A stretch of 64,000 nucleotides of DNA from CAYFPX01 sp964501915 (GTDB lineage: Bacteria > Myxococcota_A > UBA796 > CAJQPC01), in contig CAZCVP010000009.1 in NCBI GenBank assembly GCA_964501915.1, positions 1 through 64,000 of the forward strand. The letters are read 5' to 3'. Position 1 is the first letter of the stretch. The number at the start of each line of letters is the position of its first letter. The position numbers were made by a program, and so were the translations under genes. The notes under the pieces are model-generated. The model was not told where the DNA came from. It saw only the letters and a program-made list of their open reading frames with translations, and searched no databases. Shown piece after piece: positions 1 through 7,744 of this stretch.

Positions 1-54
1 CGGGAGGGTGGTCGGACCGTCGGTGCGGGCGTTGTCGCCGAGATCATCGACTAG
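1..54 (+). CDS. tuf: Elongation factor Tu, C-terminal end (partial)
   Basis: Frame 1 from the first base reads REGGRTVGAGVVAEIID and then TAG. This is the highly conserved C-terminus of EF-Tu, the GTPase that delivers aminoacyl-tRNA to the ribosome. Only 17 residues are in the window. Its place directly upstream of rpsJ matches the usual str-operon (rpsL-rpsG-fusA-tuf) to S10-operon junction. Confidence 0.9.
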   Translation, partial: REGGRTVGAGVVAEIID

Positions 55-140
55 ACCGCCCGCAGGGTTGGCGGGATCGGCACCGCCGCGCTAAACGGCG
101 GCGTTCCCCAGGCCCCCCCTGCGGCGCCCAAGGAGACCAG
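55..140 (+). promoter_or_regulatory. tuf-rpsJ intergenic leader with hairpin
   Basis: The 86-bp leader holds a perfect 6-bp stem at 83-101 (CCGCCG / CGGCGG, loop CGCTAAA). An AAGGAG Shine-Dalgarno sequence lies just before the rpsJ ATG. No clear -35/-10 pair is visible, so transcription may read through from tuf. Whether the hairpin regulates the operon is unknown. Confidence 0.35.
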
Positions 141-455
141 ATGGCTTCCACCAACAAGATCCGCATCCGCTTGAAGGCCTACGACCACAAGCTGCTTGAC
201 CGCTCGGCCGCAGAGATCGTGGAGACCGCGAAGCGCACGGGCGTTGCGATTCGCGGCCCGTTCCCGCTGCCCACCACCATCAACAAGTGGACGGTGCTGC
301 GCGGACCCCACGTCGACAAGAAGTCGCGTGAGCAGTTCGAGCGCCGCACCCACCACCGCCTCCTCGACATCGTGGCCCCCACCCAGGAGACCGTCGACGC
401 GCTCATGAAGCTCGACCTCTCCGCCGGTGTCCACGTCGAGATCAAGCTCTCCTGA
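141..455 (+). CDS. rpsJ: 30S ribosomal protein S10
   Basis: 104 aa, full length for S10. It contains the typical IRIRLKAYDHKLLD N-terminus and the GPFPLPT segment. S10 sits in the 30S head and, as NusE, also takes part in antitermination complexes. It has a strong AAGGAG ribosome binding site. The next gene is rplD rather than rplC, which is unusual because rpsJ-rplC-rplD is one of the most conserved gene orders in bacteria. Confidence 0.97.
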   Translation: MASTNKIRIRLKAYDHKLLDRSAAEIVETAKRTGVAIRGPFPLPTTINKWTVLRGPHVDKKSREQFERRTHHRLLDIVAPTQETVDALMKLDLSAGVHVEIKLS

Positions 456-462
456 GGTCGTC

Positions 463-1086
463 ATGCCCAGCGTGACCGTCTACAACACCGCGAAGGAAGA
501 GGTCGGTTCCTGCGACCTGGAGGACGCCGTCTTCGGCGTCGAGGTCAAGGAGCACCTCTTCTGGACCGTCGTCCGCTACCAGCTCGCCAAGCGCCGGCAG
601 GGCACCCACAAGGTCAAGAACCGCGCCGAGGTGGCTGGTGGTGGAGCCAAGCCGTTCCGCCAGAAGGGCACCGGTCGCGCCCGGGCCGGTACCCGCAACG
701 CGGTCCACTGGCGTGGCGGTGGGCGGGCCTTCGGTCCCACGCCGCGGGACCATGGCCACAAGGTCAACAAGAAGGTCCGCAAGGCGGCCCTGAAGAGCGC
801 GCTCTCGCGGCGGGTGGAAGAGGGCGCCTTCACGGTCTTCGACGCCTTCCAGCTCCCCGAGGTCAAGACCAAGGGCATGGTGAAGGTCCTCGACACCTTC
901 GGGTTCGACGACCTGCTGCTGGTGCTCCCCGAGGGCGACACCAACGTCACGCTCTCGGCTCGCAACATCCCGGGCGTGACCGTGCTGCCCGTCGAGGGCC
1001 TCAACGTCTACGACATCCTGCGCCACAAGAACTTCGCCGCGACCTCGGCCGCGGTCGACGGCATCGTCGCGCGGCTGGGGAGCTGA
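463..1086 (+). CDS. rplD: 50S ribosomal protein L4
   Basis: 207 aa from the ATG at 463 (MPSVTVYN), 7 bp after the rpsJ stop. The long internal loop has the L4 signature KPFRQKGTGRARAGT. L4 lines the peptide exit tunnel, and in enterobacteria it autoregulates the S10 operon. An upstream in-frame start inside rpsJ would add 12 residues not typical of L4, so I rejected it. rplC is absent between rpsJ and this gene. Confidence 0.96.
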   Translation: MPSVTVYNTAKEEVGSCDLEDAVFGVEVKEHLFWTVVRYQLAKRRQGTHKVKNRAEVAGGGAKPFRQKGTGRARAGTRNAVHWRGGGRAFGPTPRDHGHKVNKKVRKAALKSALSRRVEEGAFTVFDAFQLPEVKTKGMVKVLDTFGFDDLLLVLPEGDTNVTLSARNIPGVTVLPVEGLNVYDILRHKNFAATSAAVDGIVARLGS

Positions 1087-1089
1087 ACC

Positions 1090-1377
1090 ATGGCCGAGCT
1101 CCACGACATCCTGCTGAAGCCGATCATCACCGAGAAGACGGCTCGCCTGAACGCCGAGGAGAACACCTACGTGTTCCAGGTCGGCGACTCCTCCAACAAG
1201 ATCCAGATCAAGCAGGCCGTCGAGGACGTCTTCGGGGTCCGGGTCGCCAACGTCCGCACAGCCCGCATGCCCGGCAAGCCCAAGCGCTTCGGGCGGCACT
1301 GGGGGCGCACGGCGGCCTGGAAGAAGGCCTTCGTGACCCTGGCCGAGGGCGACTCCCTCAACTTCTACGAGGGCTGA
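1090..1377 (+). CDS. rplW: 50S ribosomal protein L23
   Basis: 95 aa, starting ILLKPIITEKT as expected for L23. L23 sits at the tunnel exit and docks trigger factor and SRP. The gene begins 3 bp after the rplD stop, so it is probably translationally coupled. It is followed by an unusually long 185-bp spacer before rplB, where most bacteria have only a few bases. Confidence 0.96.
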   Translation: MAELHDILLKPIITEKTARLNAEENTYVFQVGDSSNKIQIKQAVEDVFGVRVANVRTARMPGKPKRFGRHWGRTAAWKKAFVTLAEGDSLNFYEG

Positions 1378-1562
1378 GCCTGTGAAGTCCCTGCTCCCGT
1401 CGCCCACTCGCGCCCCTGACCGCCTGGCAGTCCCGGCGGCCCTCCGGGCCGGCCCTGCGGGCGCCTCGGTCACGGGCTACAGCCCGCTCCCTCGGCCCGA
1501 AACCACCAGCCGGACAGGTTCGCTTCGCGGACTCGGTCCGCAAGTACTCCGCAGGCTCTAAG
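1378..1562 (+). promoter_or_regulatory. Long rplW-rplB spacer with hairpin
   Basis: A 185-bp non-coding stretch inside the S10 operon. Just upstream of rplB, at 1523-1544, there is a stem of CTT + GCGGAC pairing with GTCCGC + AAG, loop TCG, one bulged C. The rplB start is preceded only by GGCTCTAAG, so it has no strong Shine-Dalgarno sequence. The spacer could be a processing site or a translational control element. I see no coding potential. Confidence 0.35.
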
Positions 1563-2396
1563 ATGGGAATCAAGCGCTTCAAGCCCACCTCCGAAGGCCG
1601 CCGCTTCATGCGGATCTCGGACTTCGCCGAGGTCACCACCGATACCCCCGAGCGTTCCCTGCTCGCTCCGCTGAGCAAGAAGGGAGGCCGGAACAACCGC
1701 GGTCGCATGACCGTGCGACACCGCGGCGGTGGCCACAAGCGTCGCTACCGGATCATCGACTTCCGGCGGGACAAGCTCGAGGTGCCGGGCAAGGTCGCGA
1801 CCATCGAGTACGACCCCAACCGCACGGCCCGCATCGCCCTCATCCACTATGTGGACGGCGAGAAGCGCTACATCCTCCACCCGATCAACCTGAAGGTCGG
1901 TGACACGGTCATCGCGTCGGACAAGGCCGACATCCAGCCCGGCAACAGCATGCGCCTCGCCGTGCTGCCGCTCGGGACCTGGGTCCACAACGTCGAGCTC
2001 CAGCTCGGTCGCGGGGGCCAGATGTGCCGCTCGGCCGGGACCTACGCCCAGGTGATGGCCAAGGAGGGCGACTACGTCCTGTTGCGCCTGCCCAGCGGCG
2101 AGCTGCGCCAGGTCCACCGCAACTGCCGCGCCACCGTCGGCCAGGTCGGCAACACCGACCACTCCAACCAGTCCATCGGCAAGGCGGGTCGCAGCCGCTG
2201 GCTCGGACGTCGCCCCAAGGTCCGTGGCTCCGCCATGAACCCGGTCGACCACCCCCACGGCGGTGGCGAGGGGCGCACGGGCGGTGGCCGTCACCCCGTG
2301 ACCCCCTGGGGCAAGCCCACCAAGGGCTACAAGACCAGGGGCCGCAAGAAGCCCTCCTCCAAGTTCATCGTGAAGCGTCGGAAGACCGGGAAGTAG
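1563..2396 (+). CDS. rplB: 50S ribosomal protein L2
   Basis: 277 aa, full length. L2 is a primary 23S rRNA binder near the peptidyl transferase centre. The sequence has the GGGHKRRYR segment and the C-terminal NPVDHPHGGGEGR signature with the functionally important histidine. It overlaps nothing and is followed after 2 bp by rpsS. The ATG start has a weak ribosome binding site. Confidence 0.97.
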   Translation: MGIKRFKPTSEGRRFMRISDFAEVTTDTPERSLLAPLSKKGGRNNRGRMTVRHRGGGHKRRYRIIDFRRDKLEVPGKVATIEYDPNRTARIALIHYVDGEKRYILHPINLKVGDTVIASDKADIQPGNSMRLAVLPLGTWVHNVELQLGRGGQMCRSAGTYAQVMAKEGDYVLLRLPSGELRQVHRNCRATVGQVGNTDHSNQSIGKAGRSRWLGRRPKVRGSAMNPVDHPHGGGEGRTGGGRHPVTPWGKPTKGYKTRGRKKPSSKFIVKRRKTGK

Positions 2397-2398
2397 AG

Positions 2399-2677
2399 AT
2401 GGCACGCTCTGTCAAGAAGGGCCCCTATGTCGAGGCCAAGCTCCTCCAGAAGGCCGATGCGGCTCGTGCAGGCACGGGAAGCAAGGTCATCAAGACCTGG
2501 AGCCGTCGCTCGACGGTCATGCCCCAGTTCATCGGACTGACCTTCGCCGTGCACAACGGCAAGAAGTTCATCCCGGTCTACATCACCGAGAACATGATCG
2601 GACACAAGTTCGGCGAGTTCTCTCCCACGCGCACCTACTACGGGCACGCCTCGGACCGAAAGTCCCGGCGCCACTGA
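2399..2677 (+). CDS. rpsS: 30S ribosomal protein S19
   Basis: 92 aa from the ATG at 2399 (MARSVKKGPYVEAKLL), the standard S19 start. It ends in the conserved GHKFGEFSPTRTYYGH region. S19 pairs with S13 in the 30S head. The gene starts 2 bp after rplB stops. Longer in-frame readings begin inside rplB and are not biological. Confidence 0.97.
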   Translation: MARSVKKGPYVEAKLLQKADAARAGTGSKVIKTWSRRSTVMPQFIGLTFAVHNGKKFIPVYITENMIGHKFGEFSPTRTYYGHASDRKSRRH

Positions 2678-2689
2678 TCGGAGAGAGTC

Positions 2690-3043
2690 ATGGAAGCCAC
2701 TGCTCGCCTCCGCAATGCCCGGGTCTCCCCGCGCAAGGCGAAGCTCGTCGCGGACCTCGTCCGCGGCCGGGATGTCGATCAGGCGCTCGAGATGCTGACC
2801 TTCACCCAGAAGAAGTCGGCACCGATGATCAAGAAGCTCGTCGAGTCGGCGGTGGCGAACGCCGAGCAGCGGGCCAAGAACGCCGGCGAGGATCTCGACG
2901 TCGACTCGCTCTTCGTGAAGTCCATCCAGGTGGGACGCGGACCCTACCTCCGCCGCTTCCGCCCCCGGGCCATGGGACGCGCCACCCCGGTGCGCAAGCC
3001 CACCAGCCACATCACCGTCGTCCTCGGGACCTTGGGCGACTAG
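2690..3043 (+). CDS. rplV: 50S ribosomal protein L22
   Basis: 117 aa. It contains the L22 features RVSPRKAKLVADLVRGRDV and the C-terminal hairpin region GRATPVRKPTSHITVVL, which reaches into the exit tunnel. A GGAGAGAG-type ribosome binding site precedes the ATG. Gene order rpsS-rplV-rpsC is normal. Confidence 0.97.
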   Translation: MEATARLRNARVSPRKAKLVADLVRGRDVDQALEMLTFTQKKSAPMIKKLVESAVANAEQRAKNAGEDLDVDSLFVKSIQVGRGPYLRRFRPRAMGRATPVRKPTSHITVVLGTLGD

Positions 3044-3053
3044 GAAGGAAGCA

Positions 3054-3704
3054 ATGGGACAGAAGGTCAACCCCGTCGGGTTCCGGGTCGGCATCGTGCG
3101 CCCGTGGGAGTCCCAGTGGTTCTCCGCCAAGGAGTACCGCCGGTTCGTCCACGAGGATCTGACGATCCGCACCTACATCAAGAAGAAGTACTACCACGCG
3201 GGTGTCAGCTCGATCCAGATCGAGCGGGCCGCCAACAAGGCCAAGGTCCACATCCACGCCGCCAAGCCCGGCGTGATCCTGGGCAAGCGGGCCGCCGGCC
3301 TCGAGGACCTGCGCATCCACCTCGCGAAGCTCACCGGCTCCACCGAGGTCTTCCCCAAGGTCATCGAGGTCCGCAAGGTCGAGACCGATGCCCAGCTCGT
3401 CGCCGAGAACATCGCCGCCCAGCTCGTCAAGCGCGTGTCCTTCCGCCGGGCCATGAAGAAGGCCCTCACCCAGGCCATGCGCTCGGGTGCCAAGGGCGTG
3501 AAGGTGATGTGCGCGGGCCGCCTCGGTGGCTCCGAGATGTCCCGGTCCGAGTTCTACCGCGAGGGTCGCGTGCCCCTGCACACCATCCGTGCCGACATCG
3601 ACTACGGCTTCGCCGAGGCCAAGGCGAGCTACGGCGTCATCGGCGTCAAGGTCTGGATCTTCAAGGGCGAGATCGTGGCCGGCGACGACACCCCCGTCGC
3701 CTAG
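3054..3704 (+). CDS. rpsC: 30S ribosomal protein S3
   Basis: 216 aa, close to the usual length. It starts MGQKVNPVGFRVGI, has a type 2 KH domain in the first half (GVILGKRAAGLEDL near residues 77-90) and the S3 C-terminal domain (GRLGGSEMSRSEFYREGRVPLHT). S3 lies at the mRNA entry site and has helicase-related function. An AAGGAAG ribosome binding site precedes the start. Confidence 0.97.
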   Translation: MGQKVNPVGFRVGIVRPWESQWFSAKEYRRFVHEDLTIRTYIKKKYYHAGVSSIQIERAANKAKVHIHAAKPGVILGKRAAGLEDLRIHLAKLTGSTEVFPKVIEVRKVETDAQLVAENIAAQLVKRVSFRRAMKKALTQAMRSGAKGVKVMCAGRLGGSEMSRSEFYREGRVPLHTIRADIDYGFAEAKASYGVIGVKVWIFKGEIVAGDDTPVA

Positions 3705-3730
3705 GCCCCCGCGGCCGCAGGAGTTCTGAG

Positions 3731-4147
3731 ATGCTTTCCCCAAAGCGCATTCGCTATCGCAAGAGCCACAAGGGCCGGATGACGGGCCTGTCCTACCGGG
3801 GCAGTGACGTCTCCTTCGGCACCTACGGCCTCCAGGCCACGACCTGTGGCCGCATCACCTCTCGCCAGATCGAGGCGGCTCGTGTCGCCCTGACCCGTCA
3901 CGTCAAGCGTGGTGGAAAGGTCTGGATCCGCGTCTTCCCCGACAAGCCCGTCTCCAAGAAGCCCGCCGAGACCCGCATGGGCAAGGGGAAGGGCAACCCC
4001 GAGTTCTGGGTGGCCGTCGTGAAGCCCGGTCGCGTGCTCTACGAGCTGGAGGGCGTGCCCGAGGATGTCGCCAAGGAGGCCTTCCGCCTGGCGGGCCACA
4101 AGCTGCCCATTTCTACTCGCTTCCTGAAGCGGGAGGAGCTGGTCTGA
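3731..4147 (+). CDS. rplP: 50S ribosomal protein L16
   Basis: 138 aa from ATG 3731 (MLSPKRIRYRKSHKGR), a standard L16 length. It contains RMGKGKGNPEFWVAVVKPGR and the C-terminal KLPISTRFLKRE. L16 helps organise the A site. An in-frame extension into rpsC was rejected. The stop overlaps the rpmC start by one base (TGATG). Confidence 0.97.
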   Translation: MLSPKRIRYRKSHKGRMTGLSYRGSDVSFGTYGLQATTCGRITSRQIEAARVALTRHVKRGGKVWIRVFPDKPVSKKPAETRMGKGKGNPEFWVAVVKPGRVLYELEGVPEDVAKEAFRLAGHKLPISTRFLKREELV

Positions 4148-4473
4148 TGCACTACACCGAGGTCAAGGAGTTCTCCGACGAGCAGCTCGTGCACACCGAG
4201 CTGCAGCTTGAGCGCGATCTCATCGCCGCTCGCATCCGCCTGGCGACCAACCAGCTCGAGGACACCTCCGTCCTCAAGAAGCTGCGCCGGGACATCGCCC
4301 GCCTGCACACCTCCGCCCGCGAGCGGGAGGTCGACCAGGGCCTCTCCAAGAACACCCTGCGCGACCGCTACAAGGCCACCTTCGCCGCCGATGGCGCCGA
4401 CAGGGCTGGCGACGAAGGCGGTGGCCGCGGCTTCCTGAAGGGCATCGTTGACAAGATCTCGGGCAGCGACTAA
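4147..4473 (+). CDS. rpmC: 50S ribosomal protein L29 with C-terminal extension
   Basis: 108 aa, whereas L29 is usually about 60-75 aa. Residues 1-66 are the normal two-helix L29 (ELQLERDLIAARIRLATNQLE, then RRDIARLHT). Residues 67-108 form a charged, Gly/Asp-rich tail (AADGADRAGDEGGGRGF then LKGIVDKISGSD) with no L29 counterpart that I recognise. L29 sits at the tunnel exit, so the tail could lie near nascent-chain factors. The start overlaps the rplP stop. Confidence 0.93.
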   Translation: MHYTEVKEFSDEQLVHTELQLERDLIAARIRLATNQLEDTSVLKKLRRDIARLHTSAREREVDQGLSKNTLRDRYKATFAADGADRAGDEGGGRGFLKGIVDKISGSD

Positions 4474-4647
4474 ATACGCGAGCCTTCGGGTCGGAGTCTC
4501 TCCGGCCCGCGACACCCCGGAGCTGGCTGACCGGGTGTGTCGGCACGGAGCCCCTGGCCGGAGTCCTGCTTGCAGGAGACCCGGACGGACTCGAAGCCAC
4601 CCTGCGGTACAACCCGCGAGCCCTCCCCATCATCTGCGAGCAGGACC
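4474..4647 (+). promoter_or_regulatory. Long rpmC-rpsQ spacer
   Basis: A 174-bp gap where rpmC-rpsQ are normally adjacent or overlapping. It contains a short inverted repeat near 4564-4577 (TCCTGC TT GCAGGA). I see no promoter with clear -35/-10 boxes and no conserved ORF. Confidence 0.3.
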
Positions 4648-4902
4648 ATGTCCTCTGAACAGAAGTCCACATCTCGGCGCGTGCTCACCGGCAAGGTGGT
4701 CTCCAACAAGATGGACAAGACCGTCACCGTCGAGGTGACCCGTCGTGTCAAGCACCCGCGCTACAAGAAGTACGTCAACCGCACCAACACCTTCAAGGCC
4801 CACGACGAAGGCAACACCTGCCAGCTCGGGGACGTGGTGTCGATTCAGGAGTCTCGGCCCCTGAGCCGGACCAAGCGGTGGACCATCCTCGAGCGCAACT
4901 GA
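4648..4902 (+). CDS. rpsQ: 30S ribosomal protein S17
   Basis: 84 aa from ATG 4648. The OB-fold core includes LTGKVVSNKMDKTVTVEV and the C-terminal RPLSRTKRWTILE. S17 is a primary 16S rRNA binder that links the 30S body. Longer in-frame readings enter the spacer and were not used. rplN follows after 10 bp. Confidence 0.96.
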   Translation: MSSEQKSTSRRVLTGKVVSNKMDKTVTVEVTRRVKHPRYKKYVNRTNTFKAHDEGNTCQLGDVVSIQESRPLSRTKRWTILERN

Positions 4903-4912
4903 GGGACCCACC

Positions 4913-5281
4913 ATGATCCAGATGCAGTCCATCCTGGACGTCGCGGACAACAGCGGCGCCAAGAAGCTGAACGTCATCAAGGTGCTCGGCGGCTCGAAGC
5001 GTCGCTACGCTTCCGTGGGCGACATCGTGGTCGTCTCGATCCGCGAGGCCATGCCCAACGGCAAGGTCAAGAAGGGAGAGGTGGCCCGCGCCGTCATCGT
5101 GCGGACCGCCAAGGAGCTGCGTCGGAAGGATGGAACCTACATCCGCTTCGACATCAATTCGGCCGTCCTGATCGATGGCCAGGGGGAGCCCATCGGGACG
5201 CGCATCTTCGGCCCCGTCGCACGCGAGCTGCGGGCCAAGAACTACATGAAGATCGTCTCGCTGGCCCCCGAGGTGCTGTGA
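4913..5281 (+). CDS. rplN: 50S ribosomal protein L14
   Basis: 122 aa, standard length. It starts MIQMQSILDVADNSGAK, the L14 signature, and ends ARELRAKNYMKIVSLAPEVL. L14 binds 23S rRNA at the intersubunit face and is the target of RsfS. The last base of its TGA stop is the first base of the rplX ATG. Confidence 0.97.
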   Translation: MIQMQSILDVADNSGAKKLNVIKVLGGSKRRYASVGDIVVVSIREAMPNGKVKKGEVARAVIVRTAKELRRKDGTYIRFDINSAVLIDGQGEPIGTRIFGPVARELRAKNYMKIVSLAPEVL

Positions 5282-5613
5282 TGGCTGTCGCCAAGTTCAA
5301 GATCAAGCGCGACGACACCGTCGTCGTGATCGCGGGCAAGAACAAGGGTCGCACCGGCAAGGTGCTTCAGATCCTGCCCGCCAAGCAGCGCGTCGTCGTC
5401 GAGGGTGTCAACGTGGTCAAGCGCCACGTCAAGGCCCAGGGCGAGAACGCCGGCCGGATCGTGGAGAAGGAAGCCTCGCTCCACATCTCCAACGTCGCCC
5501 TCTGGGATGCGGATGAAGGTCGGCGGATCAAGGCCAGGTGGCAGTACATCGATGAGGACGACAAGAAGAAGAAGGTCCGCATCGACAAGCAGACCCAAGC
5601 TCGGCTCGACTGA
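5281..5613 (+). CDS. rplX: 50S ribosomal protein L24
   Basis: 110 aa from ATG 5281. A GTG three bases upstream is the alternative. It has the KOW motif region DTVVVIAGKNKGRTGKV and the VNVVKRHVK segment. L24 starts 50S assembly on 23S rRNA. The C-terminus is lysine-rich (DDKKKKVRID) but within the range seen for L24. Confidence 0.96.
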   Translation: MAVAKFKIKRDDTVVVIAGKNKGRTGKVLQILPAKQRVVVEGVNVVKRHVKAQGENAGRIVEKEASLHISNVALWDADEGRRIKARWQYIDEDDKKKKVRIDKQTQARLD

Positions 5614-5635
5614 GCGGTCTCGGAGGAACGGAACC

Positions 5636-6178
5636 ATGCAGCCCCGCCTGAAGGAGCGCTACAACGCCGAGATCGTCCTCGACCTGAAGGACGAGCTCGA
5701 GTTGGGCAATGTCATGCAGGTGCCTCGCCTCGAGAAGATCGTGGTGAACACCTCGCTGAAGGAGGCCATCCAGACCCCCAAGGTCCTGGATGCCGCCGCT
5801 GGCGACCTCGCCATCATCACCGGCCAGAAGGCCGTCATCCGTCGCGCCCGCCGGTCCATCGCGAACTTCAAGCTTCGCGAAGGCATGCCGATCGGCGCCA
5901 AGGTCACCCTGCGTGGCGACCGGATGTGGTTCTTCCTCGATCGGCTCATCAGCGTCGCCATCCCTCGGATTCGCGACTTCCGTGGTCTGAGCCCCAAGGC
6001 CTTCGACGGTCGCGGGAACTACAGCATGGGCCTGACCGAGCAGATCCTGTTCCCCGAGATCGACTACGACAAGGTCGCGAAGATCATGGGGATGAACGTC
6101 ACCCTGGTGACGACCGCCAAGACCGACGAAGAAGGGCGCGCACTGCTGAAGCACCTCGGCATGCCCTTACGGAACTAG
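5636..6178 (+). CDS. rplE: 50S ribosomal protein L5
   Basis: 180 aa from ATG 5636 (MQPRLKERYN). It contains the L5 signatures KIVVNTSLKEA, ITGQKAVIRRARRSIANFKLREG and FDGRGNYSMGLTEQ. L5 binds 5S rRNA. A GGAGG ribosome binding site precedes the start. Upstream in-frame sequence overlaps rplX and is not part of the protein. Confidence 0.97.
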   Translation: MQPRLKERYNAEIVLDLKDELELGNVMQVPRLEKIVVNTSLKEAIQTPKVLDAAAGDLAIITGQKAVIRRARRSIANFKLREGMPIGAKVTLRGDRMWFFLDRLISVAIPRIRDFRGLSPKAFDGRGNYSMGLTEQILFPEIDYDKVAKIMGMNVTLVTTAKTDEEGRALLKHLGMPLRN

Positions 6179-6187
6179 GAGCCCAAC

Positions 6188-6373
6188 GTGGCCAAGAAGT
6201 CGATGATCGCGAAGTCCAAGCGGACCCCGAAGTTCCAGGTGCGCCAGCGGAATCGTTGCAAGCGCTGTGGACGGCCCCGGGCCTTCTACCGCGAGTTCGA
6301 TCTCTGCAGGATCTGCCTCCGCGAGATGGCGCTCCAGGGCAAGCTGCCCGGCGTCACCAAGGCCAGCTGGTAA
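6188..6373 (+). CDS. rpsN: 30S ribosomal protein S14, zinc-binding type
   Basis: 61 aa with a GTG start after AGGAG. Four cysteines (C24, C27, C40, C43) form the CXXC-X12-CXXC zinc knuckle of the C+ form of S14 (type Z). No zinc-independent S14 paralogue is seen in this window. S14 sits in the 30S head near S3 and S10. Confidence 0.96.
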   Translation: MAKKSMIAKSKRTPKFQVRQRNRCKRCGRPRAFYREFDLCRICLREMALQGKLPGVTKASW

Positions 6374-6389
6374 GGCCAGGAGACCCAAG

Positions 6390-6788
6390 ATGTCCATGAC
6401 CGACCCCATCGCGGACCTGCTGACGCGCATCCGGAACGCCAGCCGTGCCGGGCACAACAGCACCACTGTTCCGCGCAGCAAGATCAAGCTCGAGATCGTG
6501 AAGGTCCTCAAGAACGAGGGCTTCGTCGAGGGCTACATCGACATTCCCGAGGTGCCTCAGGGCAGCATCAAGGTCTTCTTGCGCTACGACGGTGATGGCA
6601 AGAGCACCCTCCGGGGTCTCGAGCGCATCTCCAAGCCGTCCCGACGCACCTACGTCGGCAAGGAAGGCGTGCCGCGCGTTCGCAACGGCCTCGGTGTCGC
6701 CATCCTCACCACCCCCCGCGGCGTGCTGACCGACCGCCAGGCCCGGAGGCAGGGCGTGGGCGGTGAAGTCATCTGCTACGCCTGGTAG
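6390..6788 (+). CDS. rpsH: 30S ribosomal protein S8
   Basis: 132 aa from ATG 6390 (MSMTDPIADLLTRIRNA). An ATG two codons later would also serve. The C-terminal half has GLGVAILTTPRGVLTD and GGEVICYAW, typical of S8. S8 is a primary binder of the 16S central domain and in E. coli autoregulates the spc operon at rplE. Confidence 0.97.
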   Translation: MSMTDPIADLLTRIRNASRAGHNSTTVPRSKIKLEIVKVLKNEGFVEGYIDIPEVPQGSIKVFLRYDGDGKSTLRGLERISKPSRRTYVGKEGVPRVRNGLGVAILTTPRGVLTDRQARRQGVGGEVICYAW

Positions 6789-6805
6789 GCCGAGAGGAGT
6801 CAAAC

Positions 6806-7342
6806 ATGTCTCGCATCGGACGACTTCCGGTCCCTGTCCCCAAGGGCGTCACCATCACCCTCGGTGACACCATCACGGTCAAGGGCCCCAAGGGTCAGCT
6901 CTCCCGGCCGGTCGTGTCAGGCGTCAGCGTGGCCCAGCAGGACGACACGCTCGTCGTCACCCGGTCCTCCGAGCACCGCACGCACAAGGCCGCCCACGGC
7001 CTGATGCGGGCGCTGCTCAACAACATGGTGCTCGGTGTGACCACGGGCTTCGGCAAGAAGCTCGAGATCCATGGCGTCGGCTACAAGGCCGAGGTCAAGG
7101 GCAAGGAGCTCGTGCTGAACCTGGGCTACAGCCACCCCATCCACTACGCCATCCCCGAGGGCATCGGCATCGCCGTCGACAAGAAGGGCGGCATCGCCGT
7201 CAGCGGCATCGACAAGGAACAGGTCGGCCAGGTGGCCGCCGACATCCGTGGCTTCCGCAAGCCCGACAGCTACAAGGGCAAGGGCGTGCGGTACGCCGGT
7301 GAGTACATCCGCCTCAAGGCTGGCAAGGCCGGCAAGGTCTGA
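6806..7342 (+). CDS. rplF: 50S ribosomal protein L6
   Basis: 178 aa, standard. It starts MSRIGRLPVPVPKGV and shows the tandem L6 fold, with the C-terminal PDSYKGKGVRYAGE signature. L6 binds near the sarcin-ricin loop. An AGAGGAG ribosome binding site lies upstream, and rplR follows after 11 bp. Confidence 0.97.
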   Translation: MSRIGRLPVPVPKGVTITLGDTITVKGPKGQLSRPVVSGVSVAQQDDTLVVTRSSEHRTHKAAHGLMRALLNNMVLGVTTGFGKKLEIHGVGYKAEVKGKELVLNLGYSHPIHYAIPEGIGIAVDKKGGIAVSGIDKEQVGQVAADIRGFRKPDSYKGKGVRYAGEYIRLKAGKAGKV

Positions 7343-7353
7343 GGAATCCACCC

Positions 7354-7722
7354 ATGGCCAAGACCCATCCCACTGCGAAGGCTCGGAAGCGTCGGCAGAA
7401 CTCCATCCGCAAGAAGGTCCGGGGCACCCCGGAGCGTCCGCGGCTGTCCGTCTTCCGCAGCAGCAACCACATCTACGCCCAGCTCATCGACGACGAGAAC
7501 GGGGTCACCCTGGCCGCGGCCTCCACGAAGTCCAAGGAGCTCGCCGAGCTCGAGGGCCACCGGGGCAACAAGAAGGCTGCATCGGCGGTGGGAACCCTCA
7601 TCGCCGAGAAGGCCAAGGCGGCCGAGGTCGACACCGTCGTCTTCGATCGCAACGGCTTCCTCTACCACGGCCGCATCCAGGCCCTCGCCGACGCCGCCCG
7701 CAAGGGCGGACTCAAGTTCTAG
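7354..7722 (+). CDS. rplR: 50S ribosomal protein L18
   Basis: 122 aa. An arginine/lysine-rich N-terminus is followed by RPRLSVFRSSNHIYAQLI and the C-terminal FDRNGFLYHGRIQALADAAR. L18 binds 5S rRNA with L5. It has a normal position and length. Confidence 0.97.
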   Translation: MAKTHPTAKARKRRQNSIRKKVRGTPERPRLSVFRSSNHIYAQLIDDENGVTLAAASTKSKELAELEGHRGNKKAASAVGTLIAEKAKAAEVDTVVFDRNGFLYHGRIQALADAARKGGLKF

Positions 7723-7744
7723 CGGTCGAACGGAGACACCTGAC

